A stretch of 64,000 nucleotides of DNA from Actinopolymorpha pittospori (GCF_014873875.1 NZ_JADBEM010000001.1:7936001-8000000); one strand, 5' to 3'. Counted from the first letter of the stretch, positions 17,610-25,967 are shown. The notes: generated from the letters alone by a model not told the origin. Numbers and translations are program-made.

Positions 17610-18259
17610 GGCTGACCTCCCGCCGGCGCCTGGTCACCGGTCGGCGCCTGGTCACCGGTCGGCGCCTGGTCACCGGTCGGCGCCTGGTCACCGGTCGGCG
17701 TCTGGTCGCCCGACTGGCCGGTCTGCCCCGTGGGCGCGTCCGGCGCCTGGTCCTGGGTCTGTCCCGTGGGCTGTCCGGCCGTCTGGTCCGTCCCGGGCTG
17801 GTCCGTCCCAGGCTGGCCCGGCACCCCGGTGGTCGGCGGGACCTTCGGGGGCTTTGGCGTCTCCGGGGCCTTCGCGGGTACGGCGTCGCCGAGGACCGCG
17901 CCGTCGCTGAGCCGAAGGAACACCGGGTTGGTGTTGGGAACCATGCCGAGCTTTCCGGCGCGGTTGGCGAGGTTGTCCGGCGCCCGGAGCGCGGCGACGC
18001 GTTGCTCGAGGGCCGCCTGGCGTTCCTCCAGCATCGTCGTACGCGACTTCAGGTCGTGCATCGTGAACGCACCCTGCTGCACCGTGGTGTTGAGCAGCAG
18101 CAGTCCGATCAGGCCGGCGCTCAGGATCACCACGACCAGGATGACGAACGGAGCCCGGGACGGCTGCCCCTCCGGCCGTGGGACCACCCGCAGCCAGCGT
18201 TCTCGCGGCTTGACCTCCCGCTGCGGTTGCTGCCGCGTAAGACTCTCCAGGACGCTCAT
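17606..18259 (-). CDS. ftsL: FtsL-like septum protein with a PTGDQA repeat tail
   Basis: 217 aa. Position between rsmH and ftsI and architecture identify it as FtsL: basic cytoplasmic start, one transmembrane helix (about 38-58, FVILVVVILSAGLIGLLLL), then a leucine/arginine heptad coiled coil (about 68-95, LKSRTTMLEERQAALEQRV) and NLANRAGKLGMVPNTNPVFLRL. Uniquely, about 85 C-terminal residues are Pro/Thr/Gln/Gly-rich and end in PTGDQA repeats encoded by an 18-bp tandem repeat. The tail would lie outside the membrane. FtsL forms the FtsQLB trimer. Overlaps both neighbours by 4 bp. Sequence conservation in FtsL is low, so the name rests on context and topology. Confidence 0.85.
   Translation of the reverse strand: MSVLESLTRQQPQREVKPRERWLRVVPRPEGQPSRAPFVILVVVILSAGLIGLLLLNTTVQQGAFTMHDLKSRTTMLEERQAALEQRVAALRAPDNLANRAGKLGMVPNTNPVFLRLSDGAVLGDAVPAKAPETPKPPKVPPTTGVPGQPGTDQPGTDQTAGQPTGQTQDQAPDAPTGQTGQSGDQTPTGDQAPTGDQAPTGDQAPTGDQAPAGGQP
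17625..17714 (-). repeat. 18-bp in-frame tandem repeat in the ftsL 3' end
   Basis: Four perfect copies of GGCGCCTGGTCACCGGTC (17625-17696) plus one degenerate copy (17697-17714). Being a multiple of three, it encodes PTGDQA in ftsL, and copy-number change would keep the frame. Confidence 0.95.
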
Positions 18260-19248
18260 ACAGCTCCCCCTCCGCTGGACGACAGGCGACCCTCACGAAT
18301 CCGTTCCGCTGCTCTCATCCGCGCCGACTGCGCGCGTGGGTTCGACTCCACCTCCGCCGCCGTGGGCTTCTCGGCGCCGCGCGTGAGGAGTCGCAGCACC
18401 TCCTCGTGACCAGCTGGGACGACCGGTACGGCCGGCGGCACGTCGGGCTGCGCCAGGGCGCTCAACGTCCGCTTCACCAACCGGTCCTCGAGCGAGTGGT
18501 ACGACAGGACCACCACCCGCCCGCCCACGGCCAGGCGGTCCACGGCGGCCGGCAGCGCCCCCTCCAGGGCCGCGAGCTCACCGTTGACCTCGATCCGCAG
18601 CGCCTGGAACGTGCGCTTGGCCGGATGTCCCCCCACCTGGCGGTTCGAGGCGGGGATCGCCGCGCGCAGCAGGTCGACCAGGCGCCCGCTCGTCGTCAGC
18701 GGCTGCCGGGTGCGTTCGCGTACGACGGCGTCGGCGATCCGCCTGGCGTAGCGCTCCTCGCCGTAGACCCGCAGGATCCGGGCCAGCTCCGCCGCCGGGT
18801 AGGTGTTGAGTACGTCCGCCGCCGTGGGTCCCTGCGTCGGGTCCATCCGCATGTCGAGCGGGGTGTCACGGCTGTAGGCGAAGCCGCGGGAGGGCTCGTC
18901 GAGCTGCAGGGAGGAGACACCGAGGTCGAAGAGAACGCCGCGCACCTGGTGGTGCCCGAGCCGGTCCAGGATCGTCGGCAGTTCGTCGTACACCGCGTGG
19001 ACCAGGGTCGCGCGCTCACCGAACCTCGCCAGCCGCTCACCGGCGGCCGCGAGCGCCTGCGGGTCGCGGTCGAGTCCGACCAGCCTGGCCTCCGGACACG
19101 CGTCGAGCAGGGCCTCGGCATGACCACCGAGCCCGAGCGTGGTGTCGACGACGACGGAGCCGGGATCGGACAGGGCGGGAGCGAGCAGGGCGACGACGCG
19201 TTCGGCGAGGACCGAGACATGGATGGAGTCGTCGGCAGCAGCATTCAT
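18256..19248 (-). CDS. rsmH: 16S rRNA (cytosine1402-N4)-methyltransferase RsmH (MraW)
   Basis: 330 aa cytoplasmic SAM-dependent enzyme that methylates N4 of C1402 in 16S rRNA. Motifs: HVSVLAERVVALLAPAL near the start, VVDTTLGLGGHAEALL (SAM-binding loop), LVGLDRDPQALAAAG, GVLFDLGVSSLQLDEPSRGFAYSRDTPLDMRMDPTQG, RFFQ-type FQALRIEVNGEL and VLSYHSLEDRLVKR. It follows a 66-aa membrane protein gene after 12 bp and overlaps ftsL by 4 bp. Length is typical. Confidence 0.96.
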   Translation of the reverse strand: MNAAADDSIHVSVLAERVVALLAPALSDPGSVVVDTTLGLGGHAEALLDACPEARLVGLDRDPQALAAAGERLARFGERATLVHAVYDELPTILDRLGHHQVRGVLFDLGVSSLQLDEPSRGFAYSRDTPLDMRMDPTQGPTAADVLNTYPAAELARILRVYGEERYARRIADAVVRERTRQPLTTSGRLVDLLRAAIPASNRQVGGHPAKRTFQALRIEVNGELAALEGALPAAVDRLAVGGRVVVLSYHSLEDRLVKRTLSALAQPDVPPAVPVVPAGHEEVLRLLTRGAEKPTAAEVESNPRAQSARMRAAERIREGRLSSSGGGAV

Positions 19249-19260
19249 GGGTTCGCTCTC

Positions 19261-19461
19261 TCAGCCTGGAAGAACCAGCAGGGCCGAGAGCATGACGGAC
19301 ACCGCCGTGCAGGCCGCGAGGGTGAAGCCGATCACGGCGAGGCGCGCGGACAGTTCGGCGCGTAGCGGCGCGGGCCCACTCTCGACGGACAGGGGGCGTG
19401 GGGGTCCTGACGACAGGTGACCTCCGTGGTCACCGTCGTAGCCGTGAGCCGGTTGGTTCAC
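19261..19461 (-). CDS. Small single-helix membrane protein between mraZ and rsmH
   Basis: 66 aa from a GTG at 19461 with a well-placed ribosome site (AAGGGG, 5-nt spacer). No named family recognised. The N-terminal 35 residues are polar (His/Gly/Ser/Pro-rich). The C-terminal 30 form one hydrophobic helix (LAVIGFTLAACTAVSVMLSALLVLPG) that ends at the stop, so the protein has a cytoplasmic or outward tail and a C-terminal anchor. It ends 12 bp before rsmH and lies in the dcw transcript. The good ribosome site, the membrane helix and the position argue for a real gene; homologues were not checked. It could be a small divisome accessory protein, but that is inference. Confidence 0.6.
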   Translation of the reverse strand: MNQPAHGYDGDHGGHLSSGPPRPLSVESGPAPLRAELSARLAVIGFTLAACTAVSVMLSALLVLPG

Positions 19462-19734
19462 GTCGACCCCTTACTGCATGTTCGTCGTCGTGCGGCCAGG
19501 TCCCCGCCCGCCCGCCGGGGAAACCGCCGTCTGGCGCCGGGGAAGGTGCGTCAGAAGGCGCGGAGAGCGGACTGGAGACCTCGCCGCACGACCACATCGC
19601 TCGGTGGAAGTTCCTACGGTCAGCCGGGCTGACCGGTTTGCTGCTTCGTCGGGGCCTGGGCCACGCGGGTCCGGGCCGGTTTCCCGGTCGATCTCTGGGC
19701 CGATCGGCCGGCGGGTCGCGTGTAGGTCGGAGGA

Positions 19735-20175
19735 TCAGAGGATCCCCGGTAGCACCTCCTCGCTGAGTTCGGAGAACACCTGCTCCTGGGCACTGGAGTA
19801 ACTGGCCCAGGCCTCGGCGTCCCAGATCTCCACCCGGTTCATCGCGCCGATGACGACACAGTCACGGTCGAGCCCGGCGTACTGCCGCAGCATCGGCGGC
19901 AACGTGATCCGCCCCTGCTTGTCTGGCTTCTCGTCCGACGCCCCGGCGAAGAGCATCCGCAGATAGTCACGGGCGGCCTTGTTGGTCACCGGCGCCTGGC
20001 GCATCTGTTCGGTCAGCCGACCGAACTCCTCCAGCGGCCAGACATAGAGACAACGCTCCTGCCCCCGCGTGACCACAAGCCCCTCCGCCAGCTCGTCCCG
20101 AAACTTCGCTGGGAGGAAGAGCCGCCCCTTCTCATCGAGGCGCGGGGTGTGGGTGCCGAGAAACGTGGCCGCCAC
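19735..20175 (-). CDS. mraZ: MraZ, transcriptional regulator of the dcw cluster
   Basis: 146 aa AbrB-like DNA-binding protein that forms ring oligomers and represses its own operon. Two SpoVT/AbrB-type repeats are visible: TPRLDEKGRLFLPAKFRDEL (about 10-29) and KPDKQGRITLPPMLRQYAGL (about 83-102), followed by CVVIGAMNRVEIWDAEAW. The only standard start codon in the frame is the GTG at 20175, directly abutting GGGGAG. The family normally begins Met-Phe-Leu-Gly, and here the codon before TTT CTC GGC is ACG (20166). Operators for it lie at 20209-20232. The 273 bp to the next gene hold nothing recognisable. Confidence 0.94.
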   Translation of the reverse strand: MAATFLGTHTPRLDEKGRLFLPAKFRDELAEGLVVTRGQERCLYVWPLEEFGRLTEQMRQAPVTNKAARDYLRMLFAGASDEKPDKQGRITLPPMLRQYAGLDRDCVVIGAMNRVEIWDAEAWASYSSAQEQVFSELSEEVLPGIL

Positions 20176-20206
20176 CTCCCCGTGAAGCCCCCTGGGTGCC
20201 GCTCTC

Positions 20207-20248
20207 CACCACTGTCCGCCACTTTACCCCACATCCCTCCACCGTCAA
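20207..20248 (-). promoter_or_regulatory. dcw promoter overlapped by three MraZ boxes
   Basis: On the minus strand: -35 TTGACG (20243-20248), 16-nt spacer, -10 TAAAGT (20221-20226). Overlapping it are three GTGG units at exact 10-bp spacing (ending at 20232, 20222 and 20212): GTGGGG, GTGGCG and GTGGTG. MraZ is known to bind TGGGN-type direct repeats with 10-bp periodicity upstream of its own gene, so this is the expected autoregulatory operator. The -10 lies between boxes one and two, which fits steric repression. Confidence 0.85.
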
Positions 20249-20847
20249 CCCATTCTTGCCCGAAGCGCTCCCTCGACCTTCTCGGTCACATGGACAACGC
20301 CGCAGGTCAGAGGGGGTGGAGCGAAAGGGAGCACAGCGGGGGGCCCGGTGGAGCGCCCTGGGGCGGCGGGGTCGGGTCCAGCACCGCCGAACGCCTCCGG
20401 CCCGGCCTCGGAGCGGTCCGACCCGAGGTCGTCAAGAGGTGGGCGACACCTGCTCGGGAATCCGTGGGGGAAAGTGGTGAGCCCCCTCGGCACGCCTCGT
20501 GGGAGCGAAACGTTTCCTGTCCGATGAACCGACTGCCGCAGGCGGACGAGTAATTTGTCACCGAACGAGGACGCCGCCCCGGCGTGCACGTACGGTCGTT
20601 GCTGACGATGTTTCACAGTCGGTCTTGCGCTCGGCTCGCGCTCGTCGTCATATGTGAGACACCCGGCCATCCCCTGCGGCGGTAAGGACGACATGATCTG
20701 GGACCCGTGTCCGCGTCTGGCGGGAGGACGCGACGCGGCCCTGGTCAGCTGTTGCGAACCACCATCCCGTGCACTGCTCGAACCTGAGAGACTCAGACCC
20801 AACACGCCGCTTCGGCAGCAGCGGCCCTGGTGGTGAGGGAGGCCATG
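20249..20847. other. Divergent intergenic region between mraZ and moxR
   Basis: About 600 bp with no supported gene. It holds a second MraZ-like box on the plus strand (20464-20480) and a perfect 10-bp palindrome GAAACGTTTC (20507-20516). It also holds the moxR ribosome site GGGAGG (20837-20842). No clear sigma-70 promoter for moxR was found. Confidence 0.6.
20464..20480 (+). promoter_or_regulatory. Second MraZ-like box, facing the moxR operon
   Basis: GTGGGGGAAAGTGGTGA matches the first two units of the mraZ operator (GTGGGGTAAAGTGG) with the same 10-bp spacing but on the opposite strand, about 385 bp before moxR. There is no TTGAC-like -35 at the matching distance. Confidence 0.4.
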
Positions 20848-21867
20848 GTGTCGACCGGCCCGACAACCGAGCCGACAAGGCGACCAGAGGAGCGGTGGGC
20901 TCCGGCGGCTGATTTTCCTTATCTCGCCCAGACGGCCGCCCGCGTGCGCGACGCCGTCCAGAGCGTGATTGAGGGCAAGGCCGACGTCGTCAGGGTCGCG
21001 CTGACAGTCCTGCTCGCGGAAGGTCACCTCCTCATCGAGGACGTGCCCGGCGTCGGCAAGACGATGCTCGCCAAGGCACTGGCGCGTTCGATCGACTGCA
21101 CCGTCCGTCGCGTGCAGTTCACGCCGGACCTGCTCCCGAGCGATGTGACCGGCGTCTCTGTTTACAACCAGGAGACGCACGACTTCGAGTTCCGGCCGGG
21201 CGGCATCTTCGCCAACATCGTGGTCGGCGACGAGATCAACCGGGCATCGCCCAAGACCCAGTCCGCCCTCCTCGAGTGCATGGAGGAGCGCCAGGTCACC
21301 GTCGACGGCACGACGTACCCCCTCGAAGCGCCGTTCATGGTCATCGCGACGCAGAACCCCATCGAGATGGAGGGCACCTACCCGCTGCCGGAGGCGCAGC
21401 GCGACCGGTTCATGGCCCGGGTCTCGATGGGCTACCCGAGCGCGCAGGCCGAACTCGAGATGCTCGACAGCCACGGCGCCAGCTCGCCCCTGGACGACCT
21501 CGAGCCCGTCACCGACTCCCGCGAGGTCGCCAAGCTGGTCGACATCGTCCAGGGGGTTTACGTCGCACCCGCGGTGAAGGAGTACGCCATCGCCCTCGTC
21601 ACCGCGACGCGACACTCACCCGACCTCCGCCTCGGCGCCTCGCCCCGCGCCACCCTGCACCTGATCCGCGCGGCGCGGGCGGCAGCGGCGCTCGACGACC
21701 GTGAGTACGTGCTCCCCGACGACCTGCAGGCGCTGGCCATCCCCGTCCTCGCCCACCGGCTGCTCCCCGCCGCCGAGGCGCAGATCGCACGTCGTACGGC
21801 AGAACAGGTCGTCGCCGACCTGGTCCGCACCGTGCCGGTACCCGACCCGCAGCGCCGCAACCGGTGA
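20848..21867 (+). CDS. MoxR family AAA+ ATPase
   Basis: 339 aa from the GTG at 20848 (GGAGG 5 nt upstream); the ATG at 20845 is too close to that ribosome site but possible. AAA+ chaperone-like ATPase. Walker A EDVPGVGKTMLAKALA, then FTPDLLPSDVTGVSVYNQ, Walker B NIVVGDEINRASPKTQSALLECMEERQVTVDG, sensor 1 MVIATQNPIEMEGTYPLPEAQRDRFM and arginine-finger region, C-terminal lid with LGASPRATLHLIRAARA. Followed at a 4-bp overlap by a DUF58 gene and then a transglutaminase, the standard MoxR-DUF58-TGase set. These ATPases are thought to remodel or activate the von Willebrand-like DUF58 partner; the substrate here is unknown. Confidence 0.92.
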   Translation: MSTGPTTEPTRRPEERWAPAADFPYLAQTAARVRDAVQSVIEGKADVVRVALTVLLAEGHLLIEDVPGVGKTMLAKALARSIDCTVRRVQFTPDLLPSDVTGVSVYNQETHDFEFRPGGIFANIVVGDEINRASPKTQSALLECMEERQVTVDGTTYPLEAPFMVIATQNPIEMEGTYPLPEAQRDRFMARVSMGYPSAQAELEMLDSHGASSPLDDLEPVTDSREVAKLVDIVQGVYVAPAVKEYAIALVTATRHSPDLRLGASPRATLHLIRAARAAAALDDREYVLPDDLQALAIPVLAHRLLPAAEAQIARRTAEQVVADLVRTVPVPDPQRRNR

Positions 21868-23315
21868 CCCGGATGCGAGGGCGGCTCTCATCCCTCACCA
21901 CCCGCGGCCGTGCATTCCTGGCCGCGGGTGTCGCCGCGGCGGTCTGCGCCCTCGCCCTCGGGCAGAAGGACCTGCTCAGGGTGGCGGTGTTCCTCGTCGC
22001 CCTCCCGATCGTCACCGCGCTCGTCGTCACCCGCACCCGCTACCGCATCGCGGCGTCCCGGTCCATCCACCCGGTGCGGGTGCCGGTCGGCCAGCCCGCC
22101 GTGGTGCGGCTGCGCCTGGAGAATGTCGGCCGCATGCCCACCGGCCTCCTTCTGCTCGAGGACCAGGTGCCCTACCTCCTCGGCACCAGGCCACGTTTCG
22201 TCCTCGACCGCATGTCCGCGCGCTGGCGGCGCGACGTCGAGTACCCGGTGCGGTCCGACGTCCGCGGACGTTTTCCGATCGGCCCACTGACACTGCGCGT
22301 CACCGACCCGTTCGGGCTCGTCGAACTCACCCGGTCCTTTCGGGCGCAGGACGCCCTGCTGGTCACGCCGGAGGTACACGCGCTCCCCTCGACCAGGGTG
22401 GGCGGGGAATGGGCGACGAGCGGCGAACACAGCTCACGCGCCGTCTCCGCCGACGGCGAGGAGGACGTCACTGTCCGCGAATACCGTGACGGTGACGACC
22501 TGCGCCGGGTGCACTGGCGGTCCAGCGCCCGCCGTGGAGAGTTGATGGTGCGGCGCGAGGAACAGCCCTGGCAGAGTCGGGCGACGCTGTTCCTCGACAC
22601 CCGCCGGATCGGCCATCGTGGCAGCGGTCCGGCTTCTTCGTTCGAGTGGGCGGTGAGTGGCACCGCCTCGATCGGCGCCCACGTGTTGCGACGCGGGTTC
22701 TCCGTCCGGCTCGTGACCGACGCGGGCGCGGCGGTCACGGCGACGGCTCGCGAGTCCGGAGCGTCGGTCGACGCCGAGGGTCTGCTGCTCGACGCCCTCG
22801 CGGTCGTCGGACCCTCCTCCGTCGGACAGCTGACCCACGCTTCCCTGACCCTCTCCCACGATGGTTCGCACGGACTGCTCATCGCGGTGCTCGGCGTTCT
22901 CAGCCCGGCCGAGGCGCAGGCCCTGGTGCGGCTTCGCCAGCGCTCCACGACCGGCCTCGCCATCGTCCTCGACTCGCCGTCGTGGGCCATGAGCAAGGAG
23001 CGCTCCCCGCAGGAGATCGCCGACCAGCTCGCGGAGAGCGTCCAGATGCTGCGGCGTGGCGGGTGGAAGGTGGCCGTCGCCAAGGCGGGCGCCTCCGTTC
23101 CCTCCGTCTGGGCCCAGCTCATGCTCGGCGACGGAGCGGCCGGCGCGGCCGGGGGCACTCCGGTGGCGGCCGGAGCGGCACCGTCGGGCCGAGATCCGTC
23201 CGCCGACCTCAGCCCCGGCGCCGAGTCACCCAACGGCTTCGCCGCGTCGACGCGGCCCCCGGACACCAGCGCGTCCGTACCAGACGACGAGTTCCTTGGA
23301 GGTCGAGCCTCGTGA
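21864..23315 (+). CDS. DUF58 membrane protein, MoxR partner
   Basis: 483 aa, GTG start overlapping the moxR stop (GTGA). Two hydrophobic helices near the N-terminus (about 15-35 and 37-55: FLAAGVAAAVCALALG and VAVFLVALPIVTALVV), a beta-rich segment, then the DUF58 signature REYRDGDDLRRVHWRSSARRGELMVRREE at about 205-233. The C-terminal part resembles a von Willebrand A fold without an obvious complete MIDAS, and a Gly/Ala/Pro-rich tail (about 425-483) follows. Function unknown; the partner ATPase and transglutaminase are adjacent. Confidence 0.88.
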   Translation: MTRMRGRLSSLTTRGRAFLAAGVAAAVCALALGQKDLLRVAVFLVALPIVTALVVTRTRYRIAASRSIHPVRVPVGQPAVVRLRLENVGRMPTGLLLLEDQVPYLLGTRPRFVLDRMSARWRRDVEYPVRSDVRGRFPIGPLTLRVTDPFGLVELTRSFRAQDALLVTPEVHALPSTRVGGEWATSGEHSSRAVSADGEEDVTVREYRDGDDLRRVHWRSSARRGELMVRREEQPWQSRATLFLDTRRIGHRGSGPASSFEWAVSGTASIGAHVLRRGFSVRLVTDAGAAVTATARESGASVDAEGLLLDALAVVGPSSVGQLTHASLTLSHDGSHGLLIAVLGVLSPAEAQALVRLRQRSTTGLAIVLDSPSWAMSKERSPQEIADQLAESVQMLRRGGWKVAVAKAGASVPSVWAQLMLGDGAAGAAGGTPVAAGAAPSGRDPSADLSPGAESPNGFAASTRPPDTSASVPDDEFLGGRAS

Positions 23316-25666
23316 GCGGAGCACTGCGAAGGACCATCGCCGGGCTCCTCGCCACGTTCCTCGCCTCGCTCGCGCTGATCCCCGCCTACAACGGCCAGGA
23401 ATGGTTGAGCTCGACCGCCCTGGTGATCCTCTTCACCGCGATCGTCGGCTTCACCCTGCGGCGACTCGGCACCCCACGGCTCCTGGTCCCGGTCGGGCAG
23501 TTGGCCGCCCTCGGCTGGGCCTTCGTCCTGGTCTACGCCAACCAGGACCTGCGGTTCGGCGTCCTGCCGAGCGGGGAGTCGGTGCAGGCGCTCATCGAGC
23601 GGATCAACGACGGTCTGCTCATCGTCGTGCGCTACGCCGCGCCAGTCCCCTACGACGCCGACCTCGTGATGGTCACCGCCCTCGGTATCGGCCTGGTGGC
23701 AATTGCCGTCGACACCCTCGCGGCGACGTTCCGGCTGACACCGTGGGCCGGACTGCCGCTGCTCCTGCTCTACAGCATCCCCGCCACGACGGTCTCCGGC
23801 GGAGTCTCCGCCCTCGCGTTCATCCCCGCCGCCGTCGGTTACGTCGTACTCCTCGTCAGCGAGGGACGAGACCGCCTCGGCCGCTGGGGTCGGGTCATCG
23901 GTATCGCCGACGACGTGGCCGGGCCGCAGGAGTCCCCCGGTACCTCCGTCGTCGGACAGACGGGCCGGCGGGTGAGCGCCGCGGTGATCGGTCTCGCGGT
24001 CGTCGTACCCGCCCTGCTGCCCGCACTGCCGGAGAGCGTCCTCGGCCAGGGCGAGGGCAACGGCATCGGCACCGCGGGACGCACGATCAAGGTGGACAAC
24101 CCGATCGTCGACCTGAAACGCGACCTGAAGCTGCCGCAGGACGTGCCGGTCATGAGCTACCGCACGGACACCAACACGCCCGACTACATCAAGCTCGTGA
24201 CCCTCGATGACTTCGACGGGGAGTACTGGCGGCCCTCTCCGCGCAGCGTCAGCAACGTCACGAGCTCCCGCTCGGACTTCGCCCGGCTGCCCAACCCGCC
24301 CGGACTCCAGCCGAACGTTCCTCGCACGCGGGTGACCTCGCAGTTCGAGGTGACCGACGCGCTGCAGTCACGCTGGCTGCCCACGCCGTATCCCGCCAGC
24401 GCGGTGAAGACACCGGTCGACTGGGGCTACGACCCCGAGACCCTCGACATCGTGATCCGTGGCCAGAGCTCGGCCGGCCTGGACTTCGACGTCACGAGCC
24501 TCGAGGTCGGACTCACCCCCACCGAGCTCCAGGCCGCCGGACCCGCGCCGGCCGCCGTCTTCGACCGCTACACCAAGCTGCCTCCAGACATTCCCCGCCA
24601 GGTGATCAGCCTCGCCCGGTCGGAAACGTCCAAGGCGACCAACGCCTACGACAAGGCCGTGGCGTTGCAGCGGTGGTTTCGCAACGACTTCATCTACGAC
24701 CTCAACGTCCAGCCGGGCCACGGCGGGTCGGCCATGTTGGAGTTCCTCGCCGACAAGCGGGGCTACTGCGAGCAGTTCGCCGCCACGATGGCCATCATGG
24801 CGCGCTCCCTCGGCATCCCGGCCCGGGTCGGCGTCGGCTACATGCCGGGGACGCGACAGCCCGACGGTCGCTGGCTCGTCACCGCGCACGACTCGCACGC
24901 GTGGCCGGAGCTGTACTTCGCGGGCTACGGCTGGGTGCGCTTTGAGCCCACACCACAGTCCCAGACGGGTGTCGCACCGGCCTGGACGGTGCCGGACTCG
25001 ACCACGCCGACCGTGCCGATACCCGACCAGCGTGACAACCCCCAGGACCCGCAGCAGAACCGCCAGCAGTCCTCGTCGCCGGCTCCGATCCCGGGCCAGA
25101 TGGACCCGCTCGGTCCCGCCACCCAGACTCCGGTCGGCTCGGGCTTCAACCCCATCCCGTTCATCACCGTCGGCGTCATCCTGCTCCTCGCGCTGGTGCC
25201 GTGTCTGGTCCGGGTGGGCATCCGCAGAAGGCGGTTGTCGCAGCGTGATCCGGGTCGCCTGGTCGAAGCCGCCTGGCGCGAGCTGTCCGACGTGACGACC
25301 GACCTCGGCGTGAGCTGGGACAACGCGACGACTCCCCGGGCCGCCGGCGCGAGACTCGGCGCACGACTTCCGGAGTCGGCACAACCCGCTCTGCGGCAAC
25401 TCGTCGACACCGTGGAGCGAAACCGTTACGCCCCCGACCCGGGCGACGTCACCGAGGTACACGCCTTCGTCGACACCGTGACCAAGGCCCTGCGTGCGCG
25501 TGCGTCACGTGCGCGGCGGATCCTCGCGTGGGTACTCCCGGCCTCGCTGTGGCGGCGGCTGCCCATGCTCTGGTCGCCGGTCGCGGACCTGCTCGACCGC
25601 GCCAACGGCGTGGGTCCGCGGCTGACCCAGCGGATGCGTCGGGAACGCGTCGCCGGCGGCCGCTGA
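23312..25666 (+). CDS. Membrane-bound transglutaminase-like protein (TgpA type)
   Basis: 784 aa. GTG start at 23312 overlapping the DUF58 stop, with GGAGG 9 nt upstream; the frame is open further upstream but only as a shadow of DUF58. N-terminal multi-helix membrane region (DUF3488-like, about 1-220), extracytoplasmic linker, then the transglutaminase core with Cys in KRGYCEQFAATMAIMARSLGIPARVGVGY, His in AHDSHAWPELYF and the following GYGWVRFEPTP. A Pro/Gln-rich linker, a further transmembrane helix (FNPIPFITVGVILLLALVPCL) and a C-terminal DUF4129-type cytoplasmic domain follow. Family members modify or cleave peptide bonds at the cell surface; substrate unknown. Last gene of the MoxR operon. 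Confidence 0.9.
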   Translation: MSGALRRTIAGLLATFLASLALIPAYNGQEWLSSTALVILFTAIVGFTLRRLGTPRLLVPVGQLAALGWAFVLVYANQDLRFGVLPSGESVQALIERINDGLLIVVRYAAPVPYDADLVMVTALGIGLVAIAVDTLAATFRLTPWAGLPLLLLYSIPATTVSGGVSALAFIPAAVGYVVLLVSEGRDRLGRWGRVIGIADDVAGPQESPGTSVVGQTGRRVSAAVIGLAVVVPALLPALPESVLGQGEGNGIGTAGRTIKVDNPIVDLKRDLKLPQDVPVMSYRTDTNTPDYIKLVTLDDFDGEYWRPSPRSVSNVTSSRSDFARLPNPPGLQPNVPRTRVTSQFEVTDALQSRWLPTPYPASAVKTPVDWGYDPETLDIVIRGQSSAGLDFDVTSLEVGLTPTELQAAGPAPAAVFDRYTKLPPDIPRQVISLARSETSKATNAYDKAVALQRWFRNDFIYDLNVQPGHGGSAMLEFLADKRGYCEQFAATMAIMARSLGIPARVGVGYMPGTRQPDGRWLVTAHDSHAWPELYFAGYGWVRFEPTPQSQTGVAPAWTVPDSTTPTVPIPDQRDNPQDPQQNRQQSSSPAPIPGQMDPLGPATQTPVGSGFNPIPFITVGVILLLALVPCLVRVGIRRRRLSQRDPGRLVEAAWRELSDVTTDLGVSWDNATTPRAAGARLGARLPESAQPALRQLVDTVERNRYAPDPGDVTEVHAFVDTVTKALRARASRARRILAWVLPASLWRRLPMLWSPVADLLDRANGVGPRLTQRMRRERVAGGR

Positions 25667-25678
25667 AAACCACACGTC

Positions 25679-25710
25679 AGGGCCCTCGACCTCACGCGGT
25701 CGAGGGCCCT
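25679..25710 (+). terminator. Terminator of the moxR operon
   Basis: Perfect 13-bp stem AGGGCCCTCGACC (25679-25691) with GGTCGAGGGCCCT (25698-25710) and a 6-nt loop, 12 nt after the transglutaminase stop. No T run. Confidence 0.85.
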
Positions 25711-25712
25711 GT

Positions 25713-25759
25713 CGGTCTGTCGGCCAGCTCGTCGTTTCGGTCTGCCGGCCAGCTCGTCG
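25713..25759. repeat. 22-bp direct repeat downstream of the moxR operon
   Basis: CGGTCTGTCGGCCAGCTCG... at 25713-25734 recurs at 25738-25759 with one mismatch and a 3-bp gap. No coding context; the remaining 200 bp up to the next terminator show nothing recognisable. Confidence 0.8.
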
Positions 25760-25967
25760 ACGGCTTACGCGAAGGACTTCAGCGGCCCCCGCTCATCGAC
25801 ATGCGTTCCTCGGAAGCGTCTCGGTGCGCGACGCCGTCCTGTCGTCCGCCCCTACCCGGTGCCCTACCAACCGCGCCAGGGGCCACCCAGGACCGCTGCG
25901 ACGGGGAGGGAGTACGGGAGTGCGGTGCTCGTTCCACGCGGGTGCGTACGCCCGTCAGACAACGAAC

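Noticed and set aside
20245..21615. About 456-codon open frame on the minus strand across the mraZ-moxR gap
   Set aside because: It lies mainly antisense to the MoxR gene and its end covers the dcw promoter region; no family match and no ribosome site.
22646..23311. Upstream extension of the transglutaminase frame
   Set aside because: It runs inside the DUF58 gene as Arg-rich filler; the GTG at 23312 has a good ribosome site and matches the usual family length.
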